Source: Clytia hemisphaerica
Lineage: Eukaryota > Cnidaria > Hydrozoa > Leptothecata > Clytiidae
DNA: 64,000 bases
Direction: 5' to 3'
Assembly (NCBI GenBank): GCA_902728285.1
Contig: CACVBU010000181.1
Location: 1,487,243-1,551,242 of the forward strand
Under the pieces are notes generated by a model. The model was not told the origin of the DNA. It worked only from the letters and a program-made list of their open reading frames with translations, and did not search any database. The translations under genes and the position numbers were made by a program. Shown piece after piece: positions 22,532 to 35,398 of the stretch. Each line of letters begins with the position of its first letter. Positions within the stretch are counted from its first letter, which is position 1.

Positions 22532-23372
22532 TTTGAAAATTATGTTTTAGTATTCCCATGACGGGAAGGACTTACAAATCTTTGTTAATGATAAGTTGAT
22601 GTACAAAATAACATTGAGACTTAATACTTGAAAGTATTATGCTGGATAAATATTCACTTACTCCATCCCCTCTTAGGGTTAGCCAGCTATATTTTTTCTT
22701 GCCTGTTAAACTAGTAAGCATTTATAAATAATATTTATGTATATACACAGCATTTTTCTTTAAACAACACATCTTTCCCGATATCGATTGCGTAATACTA
22801 AAACACGGGAAATTCGACATAGATTTTTTGGAAAATGTTTGTAATTTTTTTTCTTATAACTTATAAAAGTGTAAAGGGACTCAAGACACAAGTTTTATCT
22901 TCAAATCTCATAACTGATCTTTTGACTATGGTCAGAGGCCCATGTAGAACCCCCCCTTGGGGTTTGTCAGCTCTTTTTTTGCCTGGAATTTTAAAATAAT
23001 ATTTATGTACATACAGAGCATTTTTCTTTAAACAATTTAAAAAAAAGTACAAAATCATTTTTAACTCATCTCGTGTTCTCTATTTTTTTCCGGTCGATTC
23101 ACCCCAACAAATTTTGAGATTTTTTGAAATTTTAAAAAGTTTTCTTAGGTTTTCTTTAAGTGATATTGTTAACAGTTTGAGGAATTTACGTAACACCATT
23201 AAATTTCGCCAGTTAAGAATTTGAAAATAGTCATTTTAGCGCCTACCTTTCAAGCAATCACCATGAAATCTCAATTTTTTTTCTCGAGGATTTTTTATGC
23301 TGATATAAAAGCCTTCTAGTTGTAAATATTATATCTGTGGTTATAACTTTTAGTATTCTTTTGTTGCTTTAG
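22532..23372 (+). other. STING-b 3' flank and 5' part of the MTRF1L-like gene
   Basis: No canonical aataaa is obvious close to the STING-b stop. The start codon and mitochondrial presequence of the MTRF1L-like gene are not identified. They may lie here in a short exon that joins the 23373 exon in phase 2. A stray ctatggtcagag at 22926 matches the ends of the element at 25972-26665. Confidence 0.4.
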
Positions 23373-26300
23373 GTCATACATTGAGACCACGACTACTGTT
23401 CACGTGGAGTGCCTCAATACAGCATCACATCGATAACATGAATCATGAGTATAAAAATATCACTGAAAAACTCATGATGCCGGACGTAAGTTTCTTAACC
23501 TTTTTTATGAGGGGCTTCAAATATGAATAATTCTAAATCTAATTGACTAAAAATCCTAATTTCTTGCTAATAAATTATCAAGCATCTATCAGAAGAGTTA
23601 TTGACACATCGCTGTATGGGTCAAGCAGTTTTACTTCCCCGAAAAAAAAACTGTTCCCATCCCAAAAGTCAATGCCCGTCAATGTTAAAAGTTCTCTTGA
23701 CTCAAGCGGATTTCCGTCGCAGCAAAGTATATATAAAGAAGCTTTTCCGTCTCAAAATTCTGCATAATTCACCGAAATTTCAAGAATATACGCTAGTAGA
23801 CCTTTTCATAAATTACGTTACGAACATCACTTGCCTCGTTTATGAAAAGTTCTATTTGCTTTTTATAATTCTTTGCCACGGAAAGTCATGTTACATCTTT
23901 TTCAACCAATAAGATTTAATAATTTCGAGGGTAAAACAAACACTATTATACATGGTTTAACTCACTAAAAGATTATGTTTACTGAAAACACATAATTAAT
24001 CTTTAGTAAGTGTTCTGTTGTACCCCAGATCTGACGTCATGCCGTGGCGAAGAATACATTTTCCGTCTCAGACGAAAAACCTTGTTTCCATGTTGACCAC
24101 TGCATGAATTTCAACCTAACGCTGCACACTCGCTAGGTTTTAACCTTCAAAAATGGCCTTCTACAGTTAAGAAGAAACAAGTCTACCATTACTAACTAAA
24201 AAATCCTATGTCTAACCTGGTCTAATTTCTAGGAACTATCTAAATCCGAGATGAAGAAATTTTCAAGTGAGATGAATCAGTTGAGGCCGATCATGGAAGC
24301 CTACCACCATCTACTGAAAAAGAAAGAGGTACATAATCTTCTTTTTTACTGTTCAAAACTCTGCATCTGTAAAGGCCGGTCTCCGCTTGTGCGCGCTGCG
24401 ATTGCACCTTTTGGTTTCAATCATTTTTGCTTGGAAAAAAGATTACGTCGTAAAAAGGCAGCGCGCGCTCGAAAAAAAAGTTGAACACATTTCAACTTTT
24501 TTCAACCGTTACTTCAGATTGCGCCAATGTTCGAAAAAGTGCGATCGAAGCGCGCGGAAGTGTAGACCGGCCTTATCGATTTTTAAAAACTAATAACATG
24601 GAGGTGTCTAGTCTGAATCACAGACTTCTACAAAACCTCAGTATAGTATATCAAAACCCAGCTTGCACACAACGTTGTTTCAATGTTCATCTAATGTTCA
24701 CAACGTCCATATACCGTTCGATGAACGTTGGAACAACGTTGTGTGCCAGCTGGGTAAGGAGCAGCATTCCGTTGGTGGATGCCAGCTCACGTGTATTGAA
24801 TAATGACCTGATTTTAAAATATTTGAAAAGGAGACTAAGCTATCCAAGAATATACAAGCCATGGGGGCCGTCCACATAGTACGTGCGCACTAAGGGGGGG
24901 TCTTCTCAAAAGCGTATACTTGTCTACAGGGGGAGAGGAGGGATCAAAGTAAAATGTACCTACGCAGAGAAAATTTTTCATAGCCCTTTTTTGCTTGTAA
25001 AATCTTTTGAAAGAGAATAAAAAGAGAATTATTGTTCGTTTGTTCCTTACGAAATGCCAACTGTATGAAATAAAGGTCCAAACCAAACGATTTGAATTCG
25101 AAATTTTCTTTAATCGGGGGGGGGGGGGGGGGGGAGGGGTGAATGAAAAAGTACGTATTTACCAGGGGGTATAGCCATTTGCGTACGCTTGCGTACAGGG
25201 GGAGGGGGTACTCGATTTTCGACATTTCAGTGCGTACGTACTATGTGGGCGGCCCCAAAGGGTGAAATCCTCCTGAGTGTAACGATTTACAAAATCTATT
25301 AACAGAGAAGGGCCCAGAGAGTATATTTTGCGCTTAACTTGATCAAAACTTGTTGTTACAGGCTAATTATTAGAAATAAGCTTTTGACCCACGTATGTTT
25401 ACGTACGTTTAAAAATACTTTCATCCTCAACTTCGACGTACAGGAACTACTAGAAGTTGCAGCATTAGCGATCGATGATATGGATTTTGAAAAGCTTGCA
25501 GAGGACGAGATGAAAGAGTTGCGCCAACAGATCCAGCAACGAGAATCAGAACTCATTGAAATGGTTATACCTTCTGATCTCGATGATGAAAATAATGCAG
25601 TGTTGGAGGTTCGAGCTGGTACTGGTGGACGAGAGGCTGCCATATTCGCTTTAGAGGTTTGTGTTTTAAGGGTTGGTGCCGATCTGGGGGGTTGTTACCA
25701 GGGTTGCGAGCTGAAGGGGGGGGGGTGTGCCGCCCAACTTTCGACCTTTGGACCCTTACTGGGACTAAAAAAGAGAAAACAAAGGAAAATGTTGTGAATT
25801 TTCTGACCCTTATTGGGATAAATTTGACCAATTTCGATCTTTCCGAAGGTAAAAAGTTGAAATTTTCTCCGACCCTTAGTGGGACTGAAATTAGATTTTC
25901 TGATTTTTCCGACCCTTAAGAGGACTTTGGAACCCTTAAGGGCAGTACATACCGTACCCTCCATTTGCTTAAGGGCTCTGACCATAGTCGAAAAATTGAC
26001 TTTAGTATTTGAACATAAAAGTTATATTTTAGGTTCTTGGCACTTTTAACAAATAATTGCCTTTATAAATTGCTTTTTAATCAAATCCCTTTAGAGTAAT
26101 TAAGAATTTAATTGCAAAAATGACGCTATGAACTTTAAAAAGACGTTAATAATATGTTGCATTACCTTCTTTTATAAAAAGTGTTTTAATGGGTAATTAA
26201 GGTTTCGAATTTTTTTCAAACTGTCCGCAAAGAATTGAACTGTTTTAGATTTTTCGGAAAGATTTTCTTAATTAATGCATCAAAAGTTTATATTTTTCTA

Positions 26301-29257
26301 TTAAAAATTGTGATGAAAAATTGGTCAAAAAGTACTATTTTCAAGATTTTGAGACAAATAAGCTTTTAGAAAATTTTCCGAAAATCTATTTTCAGTTCGG
26401 TAAAAGATACATCATCTACCGCAAAAGTTTTTTCAAAATGCTTTTTTTTCGCCGAAAATAAGCTCTTCAAAGTTGAAATACTCTTCTTCGCAAAAGTCTT
26501 CATTTTCTTCTTCATCAAATTTTTTCATTGCGATTCTTAAATTTTCAGACTCAATTGGCCTAACAGAAAATGTATAATATGCCACAGTTTTGTGTGCTAC
26601 ATCAAGTAGAAATTTATATTTTGTACTTGGAAAATATTAAAAATTTACTATGGTCAGAGCCCCTAAGTACCCCCTCCCCCCCGGGGTGCCGATTGGCCTT
26701 TTGTAGAAGGTGACGTCATACTGAATATAATGACTCCAGTATCAAAACAATGATAAGAAAGCATTTAGTGCACGTGTTTACCCATCATGCTCTCGGGTGT
26801 TTTTATTGTGATGCTCGAGTTTTCAATTATCCAACATGACAGCGCCTCCTACAAAAAGTCTATTTTTAAAAGAAAAGTAGTGTCTATCTGCGATTTCCAA
26901 TTTCTTGGATAAACTTTAAGGACACAGTTCAATTTAAGTCATCAAAAACCTCCGATCGGCCCCTATTCGTAAACACTTGGAGTACTCTATTTCTAACAAA
27001 AATTACCTCAAATAAAATGTTTTTGGACCGACCTGGAGGTCCTATAAATTAACCGTTGTCCGTTCGTTCATTCGTCCTTCCGTTCATCTGTTGCCAGCTT
27101 TGCTCGAGATTGGCTCATTAGTTTTTTTCTAATTTTTTTACATGAATCCGCTAATAGGAAATACGTGTATTATGGCCGAGTCCGATTTTCGAGAAAAATT
27201 ATTTTCCGGTCTGAAATGCCGGAAAGCCGTTTTTGCTGATTTTCATTGTTTTTTCACGCAAAGACATTATTGATAACAATGCCACCATCAAGCATGATGT
27301 TCATAAAACTGATTTTTTTTGCTTGGATTTTCTAAAAATTGCAGGAACAGCCGAGAATCGCCAGAAAAATAGTTTTTTCTTGAATTTTTCAAAACATGAC
27401 TGAGTCCGATTTTCTCCTTATTCCTATCTAACTTTCATCATCAGTTAGGTCCATTCAGCATCTAGCTTGTTCATCATAATTTTATTTTCATTTTAGATTT
27501 TCAACATGTATAAGAAGTTTTCATCCAGCAATAGATGGTCATTCGAAATCGTATCTGAAAGTGTCAATGCGGAAGGAGGACTGAAAGAGGCTTCTGCTAC
27601 CATCAATGGAAATTCTGTATTCGCCTTCATGAAGGTAAGTGTTAAAGCCAGATTAACGATATTCAAAATGAGGTCTGAATCGCATCGAAAACAACAGTGC
27701 ACTTTCTAACTTCAATCAATTGTTTAATTTGACAATAGAACACAAATAACACATTGCTGACCAACGATTTGGAAGGCTTCGTTGTTAGAAATGTTAAATA
27801 AGAATTGAAACGAATATCAAGTTAATATTTTACGTTACTTATCACCGTTGACAAATCCAAAGGTCTAATCTCAAAATTATTGCCTGGGAAAACTTTATAT
27901 TTTTTTGTTTGTCTGAGCATAAATTTTGAGATTGCCATGTTTCATGTAGATGGGACCCTCCTCACTTTGTAAAATGGGCGTTATGCAAGATCAGCAAACA
28001 GCTTCTTATATATAGTGTCCCAGGAAAAAGTTTTCTCTCCTTTTTTGTGAAACTGTTTTCCTTAAGTTGCATTTATTTGTGTCCTCTGGAAATCTATACC
28101 GCCTGGTAGTTATTGGTACAATTCGACAAAGCTAAGCTGAATACACTGGAAAGTCTACTATGCCAGAAAGAAATTACAGTTGACGCTCTCTAATCCGATC
28201 TTTAAGGGGAATTGGATTTTCATCGACTAAGGAAGCTTATCGGCTAAGGAAGCGTCGTTTATGAGAGTTTCTTGTTGACGGGGACTTTAAATATCATCAA
28301 ATAAGGGAGCCTATCGAATAGTAGAACGTCGAATTAGACAGTGTGGCGTTTGCTTATTGATTTTTTATTCCTACAAGGTTAGTAAGTAGTCTGTTAATTA
28401 TTGACCGAATCAATTTATCTTCTTTTTGTTCGTTCTAGCACGAAATCGGTGTCCATCGAGTTCAACGTATTCCCGTTACCGAATCACAAGGTCGCGTACA
28501 CACGTCAACTATTTCCGTTGCCGTACTTCCGCAACCCGAAAACGTTGGTTTCGTTCTCGACATGAAAGACGTCAAAATAGACACCTTTAAATCGTCTGGT
28601 GCCGGCGGTCAACATGTCAATACGACCGATAGTGCGGTACGGGTGACGCATTTACCAACAGGAATGACAGTTTCAATGCAAGATGGCAGATCACAAATTA
28701 TGGTAAGATAACTAAACGGCCTGAACGGTTATCAGTATTCTAATTTCGCGAAGATGGCCAGAATTTATGAAAATCGCGAAAGTTTGTCTCGGGGTAGCTC
28801 ATAATTTAGATTGATGATTCTGATGTAAGACTTTGAGACCATGAGACTACTAATATGAATAGGTCCAAGTTATTATAGCGTAGTCTGGCAATCAGTGAGT
28901 CTAAGCGCTTTGATATTATACGATTCCTTATTATCTCACTTTTTTCAGAATCGGCAGAAGGCATTGCAAGTGCTGAGTGCCAAACTTTACGACGAGGAAC
29001 GGACACGTGCAATGAAAGAACGTAGTGACGCACGGCGTATCCAAATTGGGTCCGCCCTAAGATCAGAACGTATACGAACTTATAATTATCCACAAGACCG
29101 AATCACTGATCATCGTATCGGTCTAACATTACACGGAGTAGAGGACTTATTAAATGGTGGATCAAATTTACATGAACTTATTGACTCGTTAAAAGCTCAC
29201 GAGAAACTATTATCTTTAGAGAATCTTTCTAATTTGAAACCAGTTGTCAGACTATAG
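23373..29257 (+). CDS. MTRF1L: Mitochondrial peptide chain release factor (MTRF1L / mtRF1a type), lacking identified first exon
   Basis: Six exons: 23373-23485, 24233-24328, 25444-25656, 27497-27634, 28439-28702 and 28949-29257 (stop TAG). All have GT/AG borders and phase-0 joins after the first, giving about 376 aa, near the 380 aa of human MTRF1L. The protein ends translation in mitochondria by reading stop codons and releasing the peptide. Exons 1-3 give the helical N-terminal domain; exon 3 ends in [13 protein letters not shown], typical of class-I factors. Exon 5 carries [18 protein letters not shown], where PVT is the PxT stop-codon-reading motif without the insertions seen in MTRF1, and GAGGQHVN with the catalytic GGQ (28604-28612). 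Exon 6 has the family's [19 protein letters not shown] block. The true start and targeting peptide are not found. Introns hold at least six MITEs. Confidence 0.94.
24372..24574. mobile_element. MITE in MTRF1L intron, 203 bp
   Basis: Inverted ends aaggccggtct and agaccggcctt. The subterminal GC-rich blocks gcgcgctgcgattgcac and gtgcgatcgaagcgcgcgg pair as well. Confidence 0.8.
24657..24755. mobile_element. Palindromic MITE, about 100 bp
   Basis: acccagcttgcacacaacg at the left faces cgttgtgtgccagctgggt at the right, and gttcatc / gatgaac continue inward, so nearly the whole element folds on itself. Confidence 0.8.
24864..25256. mobile_element. MITE with 27 bp inverted ends and a 19-G run, 393 bp
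   Basis: ggggccgtccacatagtacg at the left faces cgtactatgtgggcggcccc at the right. Position 25116-25134 is an uninterrupted run of 19 G, followed by aggggtg. Another gggggagaggagg block lies near 24929. It is inside an MTRF1L intron. Confidence 0.82.
25698..26690. mobile_element. G/C-capped element in MTRF1L intron, interrupted by another element
   Basis: Left gggggggggg-tgtgccgcc and right taagtaccccctcccccccgg border a region with repeated gacccttagtgggact words (25750-25940), the same style as the 19.5 kb family. An inner element at 25972-26665 splits it. Confidence 0.6.
25972..26665. mobile_element. Nested transposon with ggctctgaccatag ends, 694 bp
   Basis: ggctctgaccatagtcgaaa at the left and tactatggtcagagcc at the right are inverted repeats of about 15 bp. 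taag on the left and ctaag on the right may be the target duplication. The interior is AT-rich without a long frame. A solitary end of this type occurs at 22926. Confidence 0.65.
27020..27330 (-). repeat. Fragment of the Ccgg-rich repeat family of 44.5-46.0 kb, reverse orientation
   Basis: ggaccgacctggaggtcctataaattaaccg followed by cgtt/cgtc words and ttccggtctgaaatgccggaaa is the reverse complement of the right end of the array at 45.9 kb. It lies in an MTRF1L intron. Confidence 0.7.
28176..28345. mobile_element. MITE (acagttgacgctctctaa family), 170 bp
   Basis: Starts acagttgacgctctctaatc and ends near gtcgaattagacagtgtggcg. The same element, split by a LINE, is at 40899-43242, where both ends and the central gacgggg block agree with this copy. 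Confidence 0.75.
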
Positions 29258-30376
29258 TACCGACAGGTTTGTAGATTTTACATTTTAACTTTTCTACGAA
29301 ATCAGAAAAACAACACAGTTTTCAAATCAAAGGTACAGTGGTAATATTTTCTGTGAACTGGTCCATGATCCCTTATTCGTTGTAAATATCATTTGTAGAT
29401 TACCTATCCGCGAAATTTGAACATTTTGCGGGGACTTATTTTCGTGGATAAAGCCTTTTACAATTTCTTTCTGGACTTATTTTTAAGGATAACACCAAAA
29501 TCCGAAATCCGCGAAATTTAATCCCCGCAAAATTTAATCCCATCAAAGTACTTACTGTCAGTTTTTGGTAAAATATTTTACAACGTATCCATCCAATTTG
29601 ACTGTTGTTATATTAAATCATTAGTTGATCGTATGAGGGAGTTTATCTAACAAATCCTGCATTAATAAAAATAGACCAAAAGAACGACAAATTTTGCCGT
29701 CCACAACCTCGACCGAAAGTGACTGTACCACCCCTACGGATTCATTCCTCTGATTATCACGGGAAAAAAGAAAGGCAAATGACGCATGCGTGTTATTAAT
29801 GCAGGAATTGTCAGTCGAACTCACCTGATATGGAAGTAATTCACTGCTTATCAATAAGTAAGTTGTTTGTAAATTCTCATTAATGTTCGTTCATACGGAT
29901 CCACGAATCCAGAGAATTGTGTATATCTATATCTATCTTCTCTAGATTGTAGCACTATTCCAAATTCATTTTTCGATAATTTTTTATCATCGATTGTTCT
30001 TCGGGTGGCTGATCAACCAATGTTCAAAACATACAGTCCTTCTAACATACTGAATAATATTTGAAGAGGCATTTTGATCATTCTGCATTACGACACCCGA
30101 TTCTCCCATCGCAACACTTTTTCTCGACATAAATATTGTTTTTGAAAAGCTGGTTTCTCTTAATATTTCAGTCAATTATTCGAGGTTTCAACCACTGTCT
30201 ATTTTCACTTATTGTATCAGGCACCGATGCCTACAATGTTAGCTTTTGTCTTCTGGAAGAGTTGATAGTTTGTAGTCCATGAGTCTCGATTCGTAATACT
30301 CGTGATGTAAACTCTATGATGGAACCACCCCTAAAGGACAGCTTCGTATTGATTGTTAAAGGTTTTCAAACTTCAC
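29258..30376. other. Intergenic region between convergent MTRF1L-like and claudin-like genes
   Basis: Holds the two 3' ends. Nothing else is recognised. The short minus-strand frames at 29621-29854 and 29987-30175 have no known relatives. Confidence 0.45.
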
Positions 30377-32461
30377 TTAATACAGTCCTTCCACGTAAAC
30401 ATTATCTTTGGAAGCGATATAAATCAAACAAGCAGTTACGAAACACATTCCTGTTGATACCCATCCCATGATGTAAGAATATCCAAAGTTTGGGATTGGA
30501 TCCATACTGTTCATTTGGTGAGTCATAATCAACATGGCTGTGAACAAACAAGAACCTGAAATAAAAAAAGTAGTTTTATAGTGAGGTTTGCGTTTTAAGA
30601 TGTTTTTGTGTCTTTTGAAGCGACAATTCATGATATTTATAACGTAATGTTTTATACGGAGGCACTGAAAATAGTCCGGATGTTTCTCACTAATTTTATT
30701 TGTTTAAATTGAAAATTAGTGAGAAACGCCCGAATGCTTCCAAATAAAACACTACTTTGTGAATAACACAAATTCTTTGAGGAGCTAATGATCCCTTTTT
30801 GGTTACATTGAGTCAGTGCTAAATTATTTTATGTAGTAATTTTATCCCGAAATCAATAGGCCAACATGTTTTAGGTTTTGATTTTGTCCTAACATTAAAT
30901 CTCTAAAATTGTGCCAAAAACATTTTTCCCTAGTATATTCCTCCTATCTCGTACGCCAGAGCCAAACACACTTCTCTTAGACTGACGTGGAACCATCGTG
31001 CTTTCTTTTACGGGCACTATCAGGATCATAAAAAAACACACGAGGGACAGGGACATGATACTAGTTTCTCTTTCTCTCGTCACCTTAAGTGGGTTGATTT
31101 TTGGCGGGGATTTAATTTGACCCACCATTCGCCAAATTTAACAAAAAGAATATTATGCAAAAAACAATAACTTTACAGTATATTATATAGTAATTTTCAT
31201 CCATTTTAGCGTCTCAAAATTTGCAATTCGCCAAACTAAATCCACAATCCACGCCAAATTTTATGAAATTGATCTATCGACAAATTAATCCCCCGCCAAA
31301 ATTAATCCACTTTTATGGTACTTTCCCAATCACTTCAGAATTAAAAACATTATATTAACCTGCAATTCCTGAAAGAACTGACATCAAACCAATCTTCAGA
31401 ATTCCTGTTGACATTTGCTTGAAGAAGGGCGGATAACCAAGTGCGCCCACCATAAATAAGATTGCCATTGAGATCAACACCCTCACGCCTGTCAGCTCCT
31501 CTAAAATAGAGAAAAAGTCAAGGATATTCAAGATAACTGGAAAGAGTACTTGTTTGAGCGTTTTATATGCTATTCGGATGCTTTGGACGATGAATAAACC
31601 TTGCTTGGGCATTTAGTACCAGCTAATTTCTTGGGTATTTCTACTTTTTTATGATTTGCTTAAATTTCTTAAATATTTTAGTGGTATAAACTTTTTTAAC
31701 TTAGATGTTTTGTTATATAGACTTTCAATACTTTCAATAACATTGAAAATGATAGAGATTCTATGCCATAATTCAAAGTGAAAGCAATTTTAGGCTGCAA
31801 TTAAACCCGTTCCCTGCACCGATACAAGGGCTTTGCATGCTTACGAAAATAGTGCGAAATTATATTCTTTGGTCTCTACAGGAAACGTTAAAAACACCCC
31901 CTTCTCACAACTCCATTGGCTCGTCCGATATCCTCCCCGGTGGAATATTTTACTCTAATTTTTGTCCCCGCTGCAAATTATTGTGCTATTTTATTCCATT
32001 GCCACTGAATTTTCTTGCTCAAAAACAATGGAATTCAAATTCCCAGTCATAAGCAAAATGGGAATATCAATCCCCCCATTGAGTTTTGCTCCGCTTTTTT
32101 TACCCCCACTAGCTGAAGAAATCTCACCGGGTCTGTGAAAAGGGGATGTTTGTAAAAATGCCTTAGGATACACGGCGGGACGAGGGTTTGATCGTAACTT
32201 ACCTGATGATATATCAAAGAAGGGATCGTCATGCGGATTGTCAGGCGTCGGTGGTTCAGGTAAGAAATGACAGTATGCTGGCCAGTCTTGTTTGCCTTCA
32301 CAAACATTCCAAATCCCTTTGAAAACTTTGATTCCTTTCTCATTGATCTTACTATACCAGCTACTTGTACAAAACGAAACCATTGTGATAGCCAGAGATA
32401 CGAAAAGGAAAATATAAGAAACTGGCCTCAAGTATGTGTTGGTACAGCCTTTACGAAACAT
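30377..32461 (-). CDS. Four-transmembrane claudin/PMP22-superfamily protein, 192 aa
   Basis: Exons 32461-32203, 31500-31360 and 30555-30377 join in phases 1 and 1 with GT/AG borders and end in TAA/TAG-type stop after VEGLY. Hydrophobic segments lie at about residues 11-32, 90-110, 116-145 and 155-178. The first extracellular loop contains W (CTSSWYSK), then GIWNVCEG and a second Cys (AYCHF). This is the W-GLW-C-C signature of claudin, PMP22/EMP and related families, which form cell junctions or modulate membrane complexes. The loop is longer and Pro/Asp-rich (PEPPTPDNPHDDP), unlike classical claudins. I cannot name the subfamily. Intron 1 contains a MITE (31892-32152). Confidence 0.75.
31892..32152. 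mobile_element. hAT-like MITE, divergent member
   Basis: Starts acacccccttctcacaactc and ends gggtctgtgaaaaggggatgttt, similar to the family at 32.5, 33.9 and 39.4 kb. The inner ccccggtggaa and aatttttgtccccg blocks are shared with 34.8 kb. Confidence 0.65.
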
Positions 32462-32522
32462 AATGATCTTGTTCTTGTCAATGTGTAGATTTTCTGTTTT
32501 GTCTAAAAGTGATTGATATGAT

Positions 32523-32790
32523 ACACCCCTGTCTCACAGCAACTCGGTAGGGATGAAAATTCCTATTGAAATCCCAATGGGGATGGAAATTCTATTGTTC
32601 AAAGGTTAAAAATTCCAGTGGGGATGGTTTTGGAGTGCAATTTTTAAACATTTAATTTCGATTGGGGGATGAAATATAAGCCATTTTCCCAGTGGGGCTA
32701 AAATTCCAGGGTATTCTCCTACCGGGAACGAAATTTCCGCCAGATTTTCCAGTGGTGCTGGGTCCCAGCGGGTCTGTGACACAGGGGTGT
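32523..32790. mobile_element. hAT-like MITE (acacccctgtctcaca family), copy 1
   Basis: Inverted ends acacccctgtctcacag and ctgtgacacaggggtgt. tatgat is found on both sides. The interior repeats aattccagtgggg. It lies just upstream of the claudin-like gene. Confidence 0.85.
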
Positions 32791-32794
32791 TATG

Positions 32795-33909
32795 ATGTTT
32801 GAATTGAATTCGATTTTGATCTCAAATCTTTTAAAGCTTTTCACAACTTTCTAACTACCTCTCTTTATCTCTACCATACAGGCTATAATCTTAATTTAAA
32901 ACTTTTTACTTCAGGGTACCACTAAGGTACATCAAAACATCCTTGTCTCATTTCAAACTATATTTTTTGGGACTCTTACTTGCTTCCTTTTAGGGGTTTT
33001 TTGATCTCCCTCTTCACAACACAACTTATTGGAAAAATTAAGTGAAGGAAAGATAAAAAAATATTTTCTAATGCCCGAAAAACACTGTATTTTTATGCTC
33101 AATCTCCACTGAGAAATCAACTTCAGTTGTTTTTAGTTTGATCCACTCTCACTCTCAATTATCTTTTCACTTGATGCAAAATGATTTACCTATCTGTATC
33201 TGTAAAGCCTTAAAAAATATTTATTAGGACAACTCTTTCATTTGGTCTTAATTATTGTTGGTACTTCTGATTCTTATTATCAAAGAGCCTTCTTTGATAA
33301 AGCCCGTCTATAGCATACCGTTCTTCTATCTATCCCTTTAAACTTTGATGTTCTTTTCCAGCCTTCTTTTCTCATAGTCGACACAAATAAAACGAACAAA
33401 AAGAAACCACACTCAAACAAAATTATACGCGTCTGTAATACTAAAACAAATCTTTCCCTCATTCTGCTAAAAGTTAAAGTTAAAGTACAAAGACCATATG
33501 TTTCAAAATCCCCTTTGGGACCCTAACAAGATGGGGGAAGGGAAAAAAGAGTATAGTGTGAGGTGACTAGGTGAATGTATATTCAGATAAACGAAGAAGA
33601 AAACTCAAGGAAAAGATAAAAAGTGAAAAAGACTCGTCTAAATTAACAGATGGTTTTCTCTTCTTCTTGCAATCTTCTTCTTTTCATTATTTTTGTCTGC
33701 GCTTAATTTTCTTCTTCATATTTTTTATCAATTTTTCACATTCCTCTCTCTCGTTCCTCGTCCCTACTCTACTTTCCCAATTTTAAATGACTATTTTTCG
33801 TACCAATATGTTGCATATCCTTCGTAAAGTTAAATCACATTGCGAAAAATTCAGAGGTCTCTCGAAAGTTTTTGGTCAAAAAGATTTCACCTTGACTTTT
33901 AATTGAAAT
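32795..33909. other. Intergenic DNA upstream of the claudin-like gene
   Basis: No gene seen. It is pyrimidine-rich around 33660-33785 (cttcttc, ctctctctc), with nothing that resembles an exon. Confidence 0.45.
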
Positions 33910-34204
33910 ACCCCTGTCTCACAACACAAGCCCGGTGGAACTTCTTTCCTCAGTGGGGATAAAAATTCCAATGGGGATAGAAATTCCAATGGGGGTAGAA
34001 ATTCTATTGTTCCAAGGTGAAAAATTCCAGTAGGGTTGGTTTTGGAGTGCGATCTTTGAGCATGAAATTTCGAATGGGATCAAATCAAAGTCAATTTCCC
34101 AGTGGGGCTGAAATTCCAGGGTATTGAACCACCGGGGAAAATTTTTTTGCCAAATTTTCCAGTGGGGCTGTGATCCCAGCAGTGGGTCTGTGACACCGGG
34201 GTGT
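33910..34204. mobile_element. hAT-like MITE, copy 2, with 8 bp target duplication
   Basis: acccctgtctcaca at the left and tgtgacaccggggtgt at the right. attgaaat is directly repeated at 33902-33909 and 34205-34212, an 8 bp duplication that supports hAT origin. The interior matches copies at 32.5 and 39.4 kb. Confidence 0.88.
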
Positions 34205-34762
34205 ATTGAAATACAGCTAAATCGAGCACATTTTTGCTACATGCATCTTCACTGGGCTTTATCACATTGCCGCCCAAATTGGTTCGCTTAATAACTCAAG
34301 AATAAGGCAAAACTGAATCAAAAATAAAGAAACTGCATCCTCTGACTGAACAACATAAACCATACACCAACCAGTAAAAGCTTTCACTCGTGTTTCTCTT
34401 ACAAACAGTAGCCCAGGATTAGAATGTAGACGATAATTTTTCTCAAAAAATACTTGATGCAATATACTTCCCATTTTCATCCAAAAGAAAAAGAAGAAAA
34501 AATAACAAAAACTTAAAGGTCCCCAATATTAAAAATATTGAAAATTTTAAATAGTATAGACAAATATATAAAGGAAGATGAGAAAAATAAATCTGTACAT
34601 AGCAATTACTGGGATATGGAGAAAAGGAAAAAGAAAAATCTGCAACACAATAGTATCTCGCTGGTTCCTATTTTTGGAGACTTTTTAAAAAATTTGAATT
34701 ATTTATGTTGATGATTCCCTTATCAGACTTCACAGTTATTCTTATAAGAATCCTTGTACAAC

Positions 34763-35398
34763 ACCCCCTTCTCACAGACTTGCTGAAAAAATATTGGTCA
34801 AAATATCGTCCCCGGTGGAAAATTATACTCCAATTTTTGTCCCCACTGAAAATAATCAAATAAACAAATCTTCATTGCAAAAAATTATGCCATTTCTTCC
34901 ACCCCCATTTATTTTTCTGACAAAAGAATTTAAATCCCCAGCCATAAAAAAAAATGGGAAAATCAACACCCATCGAGTTTTTCACCGTTAGTTAAACAGA
35001 ATAATGTACTTTTTTTCCATCCCCACTACAATACCAGTCATAATATTTGAGAAAAAAGGGAATTTTAAAATCTTATAGCCACAATCGATTTGGAACCGCT
35101 CTAACTCTAGGTGGGAAAGGTATAAACCCCACCCAAACTGAAATATTCGATCAAGTTTAACAAATAGCCCAAAAGCCACTTTCTCACCCGGCGAACTATA
35201 AAATGCTAAAAACGAGGAATTAACCAAAATTCTCAATATATTTTGACCAATATTGTAAGTTTGCTGACTTGGAAACAACGGAACTCAAATCTCCGGTTAT
35301 AAACACATGGAAACCTGATAGAGTTTCCGCTATTTTTACCTCCCACTGTCTGAATAAATCCTACCGGGTCAAAGGGAAAGAAACATTTCGAAGATAGC
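34763..35398. mobile_element. Compound, decayed hAT-like MITE copies
   Basis: Starts acacccccttctcacagact and later has tcctaccgggtcaaaggg. The inner words ccccggtggaaaattatactcc and atttttgtcccc match the 31.9 kb copy, while 34990-35280 adds unrelated sequence. Probably one copy was inserted into another. Confidence 0.55.

Noticed and set aside
25339-25443. Upstream extension of the MTRF1L exon 3 frame
   Set aside because: A clean acceptor (gacgtacag) at 25443 and family alignment show that coding starts at 25444; the extension is intron.
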